A program made the position numbers and the translations under genes. Below the pieces are notes generated by a model. It was not told the DNA's origin, did not search any database, and was given only the letters and a program-made list of their open reading frames with translations. 64,000 nucleotides of DNA from Desulfitobacterium chlororespirans DSM 11544 (GTDB taxonomy: Bacteria > Bacillota > Desulfitobacteriia > Desulfitobacteriales > Desulfitobacteriaceae), in contig NZ_FRDN01000010.1 in assembly GCF_900143285.1 (NCBI RefSeq), forward strand, positions 1 to 64,000, written 5' to 3'. Below, in pieces: positions 16,690-24,802 of the stretch. Within the stretch, counting starts at the first letter, position 1; each line of letters begins with the position of its first letter.

Positions 16690-18360
16690 AGCGACCAAAT
16701 CCAGGTAACATTCAGTAACGCTTTGCCCGAAACCCCTGTGGTAAGCGACTTTGCGGTTACCCGCTCCATCGATGGCGGGGAGGGGTTAGAAGTTGTCCCC
16801 AGTGATGTTCATGTTGACGAATCAGAAAAAGTAGTAACATTAACCGTTGATCCGGTTGTTGCCACAACCGAAGATCAATCCGTCGTATACAGCGTATCCT
16901 ATAAAAGTGGAACACCGGTAGCTGCTCCGGCCGTTACAGTAGTAAAAATACCGGTCATCAGCAATGTCTCTATTGCCTCCAATAACGCTGATAATACCAA
17001 AGCTATGATCGGAGATACCATTACTCTGACCTTCACGGCAGATCGCCCCGTCTATAAACTAAGCAACTTCAAACTCAATGGCAGTAATCCCGACAGTTTC
17101 ACGAATGTCGGGAATGTTTATACTGCAACACATATTGTCGATGAAGGTGACCTCATTACCGGAGAACCGGCATCTTTTCAAATTAACGTAAAAGATGATG
17201 CGGGCATTTATTCACAAACAGTTGAGAGTACAACCGACAGCAGTTCCGTGACCATCATCCCTAAATACGCAAGATTATCCAACATCCATATTTACTCCAG
17301 CAATGTTAATCCTTCTATAGCTAATCTCGGCGATACGATCACTGTCACTTTTGAATCCGACGAAGCCGTTACAAAGCTTAGCGATTTTAAAATCAACGGC
17401 AGCAATCCTGCCACCTTTGTCAACATCGGCAACCTTTATGCTGCCACTCATGTCATTGATGAAGGGGATAAGGACGGAAACGCAACCTTCCAAATCAATG
17501 TCAAGAATGCTTCCGGCATTTACACACCTACTCTGGAGACCACAACAGACGAAAGCTCAGTTGTCGTATCCGGAATCGCCTTGCATTTAGCCACTGAGGC
17601 TGTAGAATATGCGGAAGACACCAGACTCCAAGATGATGTTGCCGCAGCTAAGCTTCTGGTTGATGCTCTGCCGGCCGACGTAGCTCCGGACACCTCAAAA
17701 GCAAACCTTGAAGCAAGACTGGCAGCTATTACCGCCCCGGTCATCAGCAATATCACCGTTACTTCTAATAATGCCAATAATACTAAGGCTATGAACGGAG
17801 ATACAATTACTTTAACCTTTACCTCCAGCCAACCGATTGAAAAGTTAGGCAACTTCAAAATTAACGGAAGCAACCCCGATACCTTCACTCATGAGGGCAA
17901 TGTTTATACCGCTACCCACTTAGTCGATTCGGGAGACTCAGTCACAGGAGACCCCATCACCTTCCAAATCAACGTGAAAAACGAAGCTGGCATTTATTCG
18001 CAAACAGTTGAAGCGACGACAGACGGAAGCTCTGTAACCATTATTGATAAATACGCCCGGATTTCTAATGTCAAAATTTATTCGACCAATGCAGACTCCA
18101 CCATTGCTACAGATGGTGACACAGTCATTTTAACTTTCACAACCGACGAAGCTGTAACTGCTTTAGGGAACTTTAAAATCTGCGGAAGTAATCCGAACTC
18201 ATTTTCCAACACCGGTAATACTTATATCGTCACCCACCTGGTTGATTCAGGTGATACCCCTGGAACAGCCACGTTCCAAATCAATGTAGAAAATGCTCAA
18301 GGCATTTACTCACCGACTCTTGAGGCAACAACAGACGGCAGCACAGTTGTGATTCAGTAA
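16675..18360 (+). CDS. Silent surface-protein module 1 (no start; 5' end at recombination site L)
   Basis: An open frame of 561 codons beginning at the core site and ending at TAA 18358-18360. An in-frame stop lies at 16657, and the nearest start-like codon (TTG 16723) falls inside a domain with no ribosome site, so it cannot be expressed as placed. It opens with an S-layer-type Ig domain (DQIQVTFSNALPET, about 1-75), then two pairs of ~100-residue repeats (NGDTITLTFT, FKINGSNPDTF, ATFQINVKN, GIYSQTVEATTDGSSV). A helical linker (about 300-345, EYAEDTRLQDDVAAAKLLVDALP) separates the pairs. Inversion at the core sites would fuse it in frame to residues 1-115 of the gene at 27840. Its own terminator follows. 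Confidence 0.8.
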   Translation, partial: VSAITSDQIQVTFSNALPETPVVSDFAVTRSIDGGEGLEVVPSDVHVDESEKVVTLTVDPVVATTEDQSVVYSVSYKSGTPVAAPAVTVVKIPVISNVSIASNNADNTKAMIGDTITLTFTADRPVYKLSNFKLNGSNPDSFTNVGNVYTATHIVDEGDLITGEPASFQINVKDDAGIYSQTVESTTDSSSVTIIPKYARLSNIHIYSSNVNPSIANLGDTITVTFESDEAVTKLSDFKINGSNPATFVNIGNLYAATHVIDEGDKDGNATFQINVKNASGIYTPTLETTTDESSVVVSGIALHLATEAVEYAEDTRLQDDVAAAKLLVDALPADVAPDTSKANLEARLAAITAPVISNITVTSNNANNTKAMNGDTITLTFTSSQPIEKLGNFKINGSNPDTFTHEGNVYTATHLVDSGDSVTGDPITFQINVKNEAGIYSQTVEATTDGSSVTIIDKYARISNVKIYSTNADSTIATDGDTVILTFTTDEAVTALGNFKICGSNPNSFSNTGNTYIVTHLVDSGDTPGTATFQINVENAQGIYSPTLEATTDGSTVVIQ

Positions 18361-18386
18361 CCTGACAAATAGTGTGGCATCGCGAA

Positions 18387-18424
18387 AAGAAGGAATCTAC
18401 GCTGTACGTGGTTCCTTCTTTTTT
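18387..18424 (+). terminator. Terminator of silent module 1
   Basis: AAGAAGGAA / TTCCTTCTT with a 16-base loop, followed by TTTTTT. It lies 27 bases after the module's stop codon, so the module carries its own terminator. Confidence 0.8.
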
Positions 18425-18459
18425 GTTAACTATCAGAGAATTGTTCCGAGTATGCATAA

Positions 18460-18490
18460 ATATCGCCGTTTTCTAAAATATTAGCGATAT
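18460..18490. promoter_or_regulatory. Inverted repeat upstream of recombinase A
   Basis: ATATCGC ... GCGATAT, 7-bp perfect arms separated by 17 bases, 55 bases before the recombinase start. Could be an operator for the accessory protein or a recombinase-binding element; only the symmetry is observed. Confidence 0.45.
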
Positions 18491-18545
18491 AGAGAAGTAT
18501 ATGCCCTGTCTGAAGTTAAAACACAAGTTTAAGAAGGTGAAGTAC

Positions 18546-19406
18546 ATGCTGTTTAGAGAGGGGATCATATTATTTAAAAAACATCTCATCGTCAATGAGC
18601 GCTCGCCGGAGACCCTGCGTGGCTATATGTTCGAATTGGAAAACTTCATTGATTTTACAGAAAATCAGCATAACGGTCCGGTCTATCTTGACGAAATCAT
18701 TGTTCAGGATATCGAAGAATACCTCCATGAACTCAAGCTTAAAGGCAGTTCCACTTCCCGCAGGAGCCGAATGGTTTACATCCTGCGCTCTTTTTATAAC
18801 TTCGCAATCCGCCAGGAACTTGTCGGTAAAAATATTGCCGCCCTTGTCGACTCAGTCAAAGTACAGCAAAAGGAAAGGAACTTCTTAAGCGATGAGGAGT
18901 TTCAAGCCCTCGTCTCAGTGATCGCAAACCCTACGATCAAGGTGCTCTGCTATACTCTCTTTATGACAGGACTGAGAATTAAGGAAGCTCTGGACCTTAC
19001 CTTGGAGGATGTTGATCTCGCCGGAAAAGTTATTCGCATACGGCACGGCAAGGGCAATAAGAGTCGTAAAGTGCCCATTAGCGATAAACTCTTACCGATC
19101 TTAAAAGACTATCTGGGAAGAATCAGGCCCCCATCCGGCAGCAAGCACTTCTTTGCAACTAAAGTTTCCGGGCGCCTCTCCGCCAGCATGGCCAATAAGA
19201 CCCTCAAAGAGGCGGTCCTCGAGCTGGGCTGGAATAAAAAAGTGACCTGTCACGTCTTACGCCACAGCTTCGCCAGCCACTTAGTGCGTAAAAATGTGAA
19301 TATCGTCCGCGTTCAGAAGCTGCTGGGGCACGCCAGCTTGAAGACTACCAGCATTTATACTCACGCAACCCTGGACGAGCTGGCAGAGGCAGTCAACACC
19401 TTCTAA
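18546..19406 (+). CDS. Tyrosine recombinase A (XerC/D-like)
   Basis: 286 residues from ATG at 18546 (GAAGGTGA upstream); an ATG at 18501 has no ribosome site. An N-terminal SAM-like DNA-binding domain (about 1-90, RSPETLRGYMFELENFI) is followed by a complete catalytic domain: Arg144 (TGLRIKEAL), the GKGNKSRKVPI lysine hairpin, His236-x-x-Arg239 (HVLRHSF), His262 (LLGHA) and nucleophile Tyr271 (SIYTH). Such enzymes cut core sites with 6-8-bp spacers. It forms an operon with the next gene (29-base gap) and lies between silent modules. Paralogous to the gene at 20541. The expected job is inversion of the surface modules; this is inferred from position. Confidence 0.9.
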   Translation: MLFREGIILFKKHLIVNERSPETLRGYMFELENFIDFTENQHNGPVYLDEIIVQDIEEYLHELKLKGSSTSRRSRMVYILRSFYNFAIRQELVGKNIAALVDSVKVQQKERNFLSDEEFQALVSVIANPTIKVLCYTLFMTGLRIKEALDLTLEDVDLAGKVIRIRHGKGNKSRKVPISDKLLPILKDYLGRIRPPSGSKHFFATKVSGRLSASMANKTLKEAVLELGWNKKVTCHVLRHSFASHLVRKNVNIVRVQKLLGHASLKTTSIYTHATLDELAEAVNTF

Positions 19407-19435
19407 AGCGATTATAATGTGAGAGGACGTATATC

Positions 19436-20236
19436 ATGTCTCAACTACAAAATCAACAGGGAAAGGCGAGTCGTGTCAATGAAATATTAAATAAACTCCG
19501 CTCCGGCCAAAGCCGGGAAGCCATATCCGTTCACTATGGATACAGCACTTGGAAAAGCCTGGATATGTACATGCGGCGTAATGGTTTTACTTGGGATAGT
19601 CAGAGAAGAATCTACACCAATGCTGAAGCCGGGAGCACCGAAGGACCATCATCGGCAGGCACAGACTTGACAGAGATAAATCCTGCCGAAATCATCCGGC
19701 TTTTTGAGCTGGGCATTCTCGATGCCCGGGAAATAGCAAAAAAGACTGGGTTCCCCAGCCATAAAGACATGGCGGCCTTCATGCGCCGGCGCGGCTATAT
19801 ATGGTCCTCTACAGAGTCCAACTATATGGATTCAAACCCCTCACCACAGGAGCAAAGCTTAAATAGTATCGGTAAAAACGAAGATACTCTGGCGAGAGTA
19901 GCTGCCGAGCATAGCCGTTCTTCGTTATCTGAAGGATTTCCCAGCGATAAGTACATCACACTTCTCGAATTTCTATGGAATTCACGGGATAAGCTCATCA
20001 AAATGATCGAATCCATCGAAGAAAGTGAAAGTCATAAGGTCCAAGTCTATACTATTCCCGGAGAAGCCAAAACAAAAAGCATCTTCTTTTCCAATGAACT
20101 TGCCACCCTTATGACGGCCTTTTGCAAGGATCATAGTATGAGCCAAAAACAAGGGTTCGAAGCAGCACTGATAGAATACTTAGCCCAGCACGGTTATGAA
20201 CATGAGATCAATTGTTTACTTGAAAAGGTCCATTAA
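19436..20236 (+). CDS. Recombinase-associated DNA-binding protein A
   Basis: 266 residues. Two copies of a ~50-residue HTH-like unit occur at about 12-60 (REAISVHYGYSTWKSLDMYMRRNGFTW) and 78-125 (AREIAKKTGFPSHKDMAAFMRRRGYIW). A variable linker leads to a C-terminal segment (about 205-262) with ribbon-helix-helix rhythm (KSIFFSNELATLMTAF ... FEAALIEYLAQHG). The same architecture recurs in the protein at 21419, each time directly after a recombinase. I recognise no named family. An accessory or directionality role in recombination, or repression of the recombinase operon, is inferred. Confidence 0.7.
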   Translation: MSQLQNQQGKASRVNEILNKLRSGQSREAISVHYGYSTWKSLDMYMRRNGFTWDSQRRIYTNAEAGSTEGPSSAGTDLTEINPAEIIRLFELGILDAREIAKKTGFPSHKDMAAFMRRRGYIWSSTESNYMDSNPSPQEQSLNSIGKNEDTLARVAAEHSRSSLSEGFPSDKYITLLEFLWNSRDKLIKMIESIEESESHKVQVYTIPGEAKTKSIFFSNELATLMTAFCKDHSMSQKQGFEAALIEYLAQHGYEHEINCLLEKVH

Positions 20237-20331
20237 AATACTCACTTGCAGTATATCGCGAATTTTGTCGAATTTTAATTGTTTTAGCCTGCCTACTTTT
20301 TGCCAAAAGCCTATGTAATAATTCAGTGACC

Positions 20332-20367
20332 ACCAGACCGCGAATCCGTTGCGACTCGCGGTCTGGT
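20332..20367 (+). terminator. Terminator after recombinase operon A
   Basis: ACCAGACCGCGA / TCGCGGTCTGGT, 12-bp perfect stem with a 12-base loop. A second weaker hairpin follows immediately at 20394. The 304-base gap 20237-20540 otherwise holds only the inverted repeat at 20485 and presumably the promoter of recombinase B. Confidence 0.8.
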
Positions 20368-20393
20368 TTATGATATACAGCATACGTAGAGTT

Positions 20394-20426
20394 GCCCTGG
20401 ACATATTCGTTCAGGGCATATTTTTT
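20394..20426 (+). terminator. Second hairpin terminator
   Basis: GCCCTG / CAGGGC with a 12-base loop followed by ATATTTTTT. Confidence 0.65.
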
Positions 20427-20484
20427 ACTCTTAAGCCTTGAATTGCAATACGAATATTAGCTATTATAACTAGAAATTAACTTG

Positions 20485-20502
20485 ATAGGTAGCAAAACCT
20501 AT
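20485..20502. promoter_or_regulatory. Inverted repeat upstream of recombinase B
   Basis: ATAGGTAGCAAAACCTAT: 6-bp perfect arms around a 6-base spacer, 38 bases before the recombinase B start. The geometry resembles the core site (5-bp arms, 6-base spacer) but the sequence differs. It may be an operator or a second recombination site. Confidence 0.45.
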
Positions 20503-20540
20503 TTAAATATGCTAATACTAAAACGAAAGGAGGGGCTAAA

Positions 20541-21404
20541 ATGCTCTTAAATCAAGCTATAAAAGGATTTACAAAGTATCTGAAAGTGATTGACCGCTCA
20601 CCGGAAACCATCACTGGATATGAAAAGGAGCTTAGCTTCTTTAACAATTTTTTAAGTGTTAAACATAACTGCCCGGTGTATCTGGAGGACATTACCTTGG
20701 AGGATATCGAGGATTATCTTCTCGATCAAAAGAAAAGAAAAATGGCATCATCCAGCCGCAGCAGATCCCTTTACATCATCAGAAGCTTTTACAGCTACTG
20801 CGTAAAGAAAGACATCTTCACGAAGAATATTGCCACGCTGGTGGAACCGGTGAAAGTAGCTCAAAAGGAAAGAACTTATATTACCGAAGAGGAATTTGCA
20901 GAGCTCACAACAACTATTAAGCAACCGGTGATTAGAACGGTGGTGCAAACCATGTTTTATACCGGGGGCCGAATGGCGGAGATGATTAACCTGAAGCTGC
21001 AGGATGTGGATTTAGAGAGCAATATACTCCACATCATTGAAGGCAAAGGCAAGAAAAGCCGGGACGTACCCATCAACTACAAGCTCCATGTTATTCTTAA
21101 ATACTACCTGGCAACTATCCGCAATCCGGAACTGTCTTCAAACCGCTTCTTCGCCATTGACCGAACCGGTAAAGTCTCCGACAGCTATATTAACCGACTC
21201 ATCTATGAGGCCGTTGAGGAACTAGGCTGGGAAAAGAATATTAGTGCTCACGTATTGCGCCATTCCTTTGGCACTAATCTCTTAGAAAAAGGAGCCTCGG
21301 TGGTCAGTATCCAAAAGCTGCTGGGACACTCCAACCTGGCGGTAACTTCAAGATATCTGCACCAAGACATGAATAAGCTCAGTGACACCGTCAATCTTTT
21401 ATAG
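20541..21404 (+). CDS. Tyrosine recombinase B (XerC/D-like)
   Basis: 287 residues with AAAGGAGG upstream of the ATG. Same layout as recombinase A: N-terminal core-binding domain (RSPETITGYEKELSFF) and catalytic Arg144 (TGGRMAEM), GKGKKSRDVPI, His237-x-x-Arg240 (HVLRHSF), His263 (LLGHSN) and Tyr272 (SRYLH). All catalytic residues are intact. It runs straight into the accessory gene (14-base gap). Having two related but clearly diverged recombinases suggests either two site specificities or opposite directional bias, as with FimB/FimE; the sequence alone cannot decide. Confidence 0.9.
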   Translation: MLLNQAIKGFTKYLKVIDRSPETITGYEKELSFFNNFLSVKHNCPVYLEDITLEDIEDYLLDQKKRKMASSSRSRSLYIIRSFYSYCVKKDIFTKNIATLVEPVKVAQKERTYITEEEFAELTTTIKQPVIRTVVQTMFYTGGRMAEMINLKLQDVDLESNILHIIEGKGKKSRDVPINYKLHVILKYYLATIRNPELSSNRFFAIDRTGKVSDSYINRLIYEAVEELGWEKNISAHVLRHSFGTNLLEKGASVVSIQKLLGHSNLAVTSRYLHQDMNKLSDTVNLL

Positions 21405-21418
21405 GGAGTGAAAAGGCA

Positions 21419-22147
21419 ATGGAGTCAACTTATAGTGCAAAAGTGAATAAAGTAATTGAGATGTTAAAATTCTATACCAGGGATGAGGTTGCAGTCGAAC
21501 TAGGATATAAGAACTATAAGAGCTTAGACATCTATATGCGCAGAAAAAACTTCAGGTTTGATATGAAAAAGCAGCAGTATGTACCGCTGGAAACCAGAGT
21601 CGCCAAGCTGGACCGGGACCCCAAGAACTATGCCCCTACTAAGGTTGTGAGCATCATCGCCGGTTTTGAGGAAGCATACGCCGACCCTATGCTCATTGCC
21701 AAGCAGGAAGGATTCCGGGATCACAAGGAAATGGCCAAGTATATGGCCAATAAGGGTTATGAGTGGAATATCTACAAAAACAATTATGTAAAAACCGTGG
21801 GAAAAGTAGATGAAACAAAGGTCATAGAGGAAACAGTGACAACCCAAAGTCCACCAGGGAATATAGAGGAGTATCTGCCCTTCCTTCGCTTCCTTTATGA
21901 AAAAAGGGACGATATTTACCAGCAGCTATCCGGCACCAAAGAAGACGGCAAGATTCCCAGATATGTGGTGCCGGGGATTGTCCGAACCAAAGCCATCTAC
22001 ATGAGTGATATGATAGCAAAGCTTACAGCTGAATTCAGCAAGGAGAAGAACGTCACCCAGCGGGAGATCGTGGAAGTGGCCTTGATCGAGTTTCTCCAGA
22101 AGTATGGCTTTAAGCGGGAGATTGAAACCCTGCTGAAAAATCAGTAG
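21419..22147 (+). CDS. Recombinase-associated DNA-binding protein B
   Basis: 242 residues, paralogue of the protein at 19436. HTH-like units at about 8-55 (RDEVAVELGYKNYKSLDIYMRRKNFRF) and 75-120 (PMLIAKQEGFRDHKEMAKYMANKGYEW). A ribbon-helix-helix-like C-terminus at about 180-238 (KAIYMSDMIAKLTAEF ... EVALIEFLQKYGF). It is translated from a GAGTG site right after recombinase B. A 35-base perfect palindrome and a terminator follow. Function inferred as for its paralogue. Confidence 0.7.
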   Translation: MESTYSAKVNKVIEMLKFYTRDEVAVELGYKNYKSLDIYMRRKNFRFDMKKQQYVPLETRVAKLDRDPKNYAPTKVVSIIAGFEEAYADPMLIAKQEGFRDHKEMAKYMANKGYEWNIYKNNYVKTVGKVDETKVIEETVTTQSPPGNIEEYLPFLRFLYEKRDDIYQQLSGTKEDGKIPRYVVPGIVRTKAIYMSDMIAKLTAEFSKEKNVTQREIVEVALIEFLQKYGFKREIETLLKNQ

Positions 22148-22175
22148 CTGTATGGCAACAATTAAGGAAACCCTT

Positions 22176-22210
22176 CATAAATAATAAGCTTATAAAGCTT
22201 ATTATTTATG
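22176..22210. repeat. 35-base perfect palindrome
   Basis: Arms of 16 bases (CATAAATAATAAGCTT and its complement) around ATA. It lies 29 bases after accessory gene B, ahead of the GC-richer terminator at 22257. The arms are too AT-rich for an obvious terminator and there is no T run. Confidence 0.65.
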
Positions 22211-22256
22211 GATAATGCTAATTATTATATGGCTAGGCACTAGCATAGGCTATTAA

Positions 22257-22306
22257 GAAGACCCTGAACCCTTAGCGTTATGCGGGTTCAGGGCTTCCTT
22301 TATTTT
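22257..22306 (+). terminator. Terminator between recombinase operon B and silent module 2
   Basis: GAAG-CCCTGAACCC / GGGTTCAGGG-CTTC with one bulge, then CTTTATTTT. It would block read-through into the start-less module that begins 15 bases later. Confidence 0.8.
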
Positions 22307-22320
22307 CCTTAGGGTAGGAG

Positions 22321-22336
22321 GGGTGGTGCTATTAAC
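22321..22336 (+). other. Degenerate recombination-site-like element
   Basis: GGGTGGTGCTATTAAC matches the 16-bp core at 12 of 16 positions, including the whole spacer GTGCTA and 4 of 5 of the right arm. It is in the same reading frame as the core sites and lies exactly at the open 5' end of silent module 2. Confidence 0.5.
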
Positions 22337-24586
22337 AGCACTTCAATTAAGGTAAATTTTAATAAAGCCGTTGAGGCTCTTGCAAAAGAAGATGTAGTAG
22401 TTACAAATGTCGAAACTGCAGACAAGCAATATGTTAAAGAAGTAAAATTAGCAGAAGACAAAAAATCAGCAGAAGTAGTTTTCTACGATGCTTTAGTAAC
22501 AAAAAACACTTACAAAGTAGTAGTCGGTGAATCTGAAAAAGAATTTGATTTTGTAGTTGCTGATGTCGCTTCAATAGAAGCCGCAACAGTTCAAACTGGT
22601 AAGGCTAATCCAACAGTAAAATATAAAGTTCTAGATACTAATGGATTAGATATTACTTCTAGCACAACAGTAAAATTTGAATCAAATGTAGCCATTAGTT
22701 CTAACGGTGTACTTACACTTGTAGCAGGTAATACTGCATTTGTATATGTAGTATATGAAAAAGACGGTGAAGAAGTATTAAGAACCGGAAAAATAACAGT
22801 AACAGCAGAAGCGCCGAGAGCAGTTAAACTATTGAATTATACCGTTGACGGAGCAGATTTCACCGCGGCAAATTTTGAAGCTGTAACAACCGTACAAAAA
22901 GCTGATAGTCTATCATCAATAACTGTATATGTAGAAGACCAATTTGGTGATAAATCGGACTGGACTTCTAATGCAAAATTTGAATCATTAAATAAAGAAG
23001 TAGCATTAGTTGACCAAAACACTGGCACAATAACTCCAATAAAAGAAGGAACCGCTGATGTAAGAATTACAATTGGTGATTTCTCAGTAGTAAGACCTAT
23101 CCAGGTAGTAGCAGATTCAGAGCTTGCTACTTTAAACTTAGAAAAAGCTTCAATTGAAATCTCGGATCAAGTAAATCAATCGGTTGATGTGGTCATTAAA
23201 GACCAATACGGATCTAAATTCAAACCAACTACAGGAAGTCTGACAGCAACAATAAAAAGTGGGTCGAACATAATTGGCGTAACTCCAGCAACAGCCGCCT
23301 TGAATGGCTCTTTTGATACACAGGCATATACAATTACACCTGTATCAGGAAAAGAAGGAACAGCAACAATTGAATTTGCAGTTGGAGATGTTAAAACAAC
23401 TTTAACTGTAAATGTAAAAAAGGCTGGAGTAATTGATAGCTATGCTGTAGAAGGATTTAAAGCTACATTAGATAAAAACATATCAAATGTAGAAAAGAAT
23501 CCTGCTGATATGACATTAAAAGTATTTGGCGTAGATGCAAATGGTGTTAAAACTGGAACTGCATTAGTATATGCAGCTTCTAGTTCTCCCTATACAGTGG
23601 AGTTAAAAGGTAAAGACAAAGATGGAATAGACATCTCAACTACTGGTTTGGTAACAGCAAGTAGCGGAAATGCAAAAATTGCTCCTACTGCAGTAGGAAC
23701 ATATACTGTAACTGTTAAAGTAGGTTCACTGACAGTTTATAATGGCGCATTTGTAGTTGTGGATACAACAGTAGTCGTAAAACCAGTTGTAACCGTTAAA
23801 AATTCAAAAATCGAAGCAGAAAATGCAGTTGCAGATATCATCGCAGCTTTAGGCGCAAAACTAGAAGTTAAACTTGGAAGCGATACATTAAATTATAATG
23901 GAACCCCATCAGCTGCAACGGACTATAAAATTAGTAAAGTATCCTTTGTATCTGACAACAGTGATTTAATTGCAAGTGCAACCAATGCTACAAACGCAAC
24001 TACTATGAGTCTTAAAATTGGAACAGCTACATTAGTGATTAGTAAAATCGAAATAGCCGTTGGAACAGGAACTCCAACAACTCACACGGTTGACCTAAAC
24101 GAAATCTTCACAGTAACAGTAACACAAAAAACACCAGCAGCTCCAGCGACAACCTTCGCATTTGACGGAATAAATAAAAACAAGTTAATGGGTGCTACTA
24201 CAGCGCATGAATACAGCATTGATGGTGGTGAAAATTGGGCTACTATCACTAGTGTAGACGAATCATTAGCAAGCTTATTAGCATCTATCACAGCTGATAA
24301 AGATATCAAGGTGCGTGTTAAAGCTGAAGGTATGGTACCCGTAGGAGCAATTCAAACACTTGACGTTCTTGCTGGACCCGCAGCACCTACAGGTGTCGAA
24401 GGCGGAGTTCTGAAAATAACTGGAACAACAACCGCTATGGAATACAGTTCTGATGGAAATACATGGATAGATTGCAGCGATGCAGAAACAATAGTTACTG
24501 CGGGTGACTATACAGTTCGTCTTAAGGCAACTGGGTTAACCCTTCCCGGCGAGCCTACTACAGAATTAACTGTAGCAGCATCCTAA
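22322..24586 (+). CDS. Silent surface-protein module 2 (no start)
   Basis: A continuous frame of 754 codons from the core-like element to TAA; the in-frame stop upstream is at 22310. No ATG/GTG/TTG with a ribosome site opens it; a TTG at 22832 lies deep in coding sequence. It starts with AINSTSIKVNFNKAVEAL, the same S-layer-type Ig domain that follows the junction in the other modules. Several Ig-like domains follow (Big_2 type at about 200-275) and, near the end, two EYSIDGGENW-type units (about 610-750). Strongly A-rich coding (AAA, GTA, ACA) sets it apart from module 1 and suggests separate origin. Joined to residues 1-115 of the expressed gene it would give about 869 residues. Confidence 0.75.
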   Translation, partial: GGAINSTSIKVNFNKAVEALAKEDVVVTNVETADKQYVKEVKLAEDKKSAEVVFYDALVTKNTYKVVVGESEKEFDFVVADVASIEAATVQTGKANPTVKYKVLDTNGLDITSSTTVKFESNVAISSNGVLTLVAGNTAFVYVVYEKDGEEVLRTGKITVTAEAPRAVKLLNYTVDGADFTAANFEAVTTVQKADSLSSITVYVEDQFGDKSDWTSNAKFESLNKEVALVDQNTGTITPIKEGTADVRITIGDFSVVRPIQVVADSELATLNLEKASIEISDQVNQSVDVVIKDQYGSKFKPTTGSLTATIKSGSNIIGVTPATAALNGSFDTQAYTITPVSGKEGTATIEFAVGDVKTTLTVNVKKAGVIDSYAVEGFKATLDKNISNVEKNPADMTLKVFGVDANGVKTGTALVYAASSSPYTVELKGKDKDGIDISTTGLVTASSGNAKIAPTAVGTYTVTVKVGSLTVYNGAFVVVDTTVVVKPVVTVKNSKIEAENAVADIIAALGAKLEVKLGSDTLNYNGTPSAATDYKISKVSFVSDNSDLIASATNATNATTMSLKIGTATLVISKIEIAVGTGTPTTHTVDLNEIFTVTVTQKTPAAPATTFAFDGINKNKLMGATTAHEYSIDGGENWATITSVDESLASLLASITADKDIKVRVKAEGMVPVGAIQTLDVLAGPAAPTGVEGGVLKITGTTTAMEYSSDGNTWIDCSDAETIVTAGDYTVRLKATGLTLPGEPTTELTVAAS

Positions 24587-24667
24587 CCATCCATCCCCTC
24601 GAGCAATCGGCGGGCATCGGCCGAACCTCGCCCCCGGGGTCTGCCCCCCAAGATTCAACAAATTTAG

Positions 24668-24703
24668 AGAAACCTGGTTGCACATTAGAGTGACCAGGTT
24701 TCT
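24668..24703. terminator. Hairpin of the dispersed 36-base family, copy 2
   Basis: AGAAACCTGG ... CCAGGTTTCT. Differs from the copy at 12171 at five positions; the G5-C32 pair becomes A-T, preserving the stem. It lies 80 bases after silent module 2 and probably terminates it when expressed. Confidence 0.7.
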
Positions 24704-24802
24704 TGATGTTAATGATCGAGGGAACGGTTTCGTAAGTGCATAATCGGTTCTTTCCAAAGTTTGTTGATTTAAGTGTAAAGCTTATTCAAGAGAACCTTAG
24801 CT

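Noticed and set aside
16723-18360. A 545-codon gene starting at TTG 16723
   Set aside because: The TTG lies inside an Ig-like domain that continues upstream to 16675 in frame; no ribosome site and no signal peptide. Treated as part of a start-less module.
22832-24586. A 584-codon gene starting at TTG 22832
   Set aside because: Coding sequence continues in frame 170 codons further upstream to 22322; no ribosome site at 22832.
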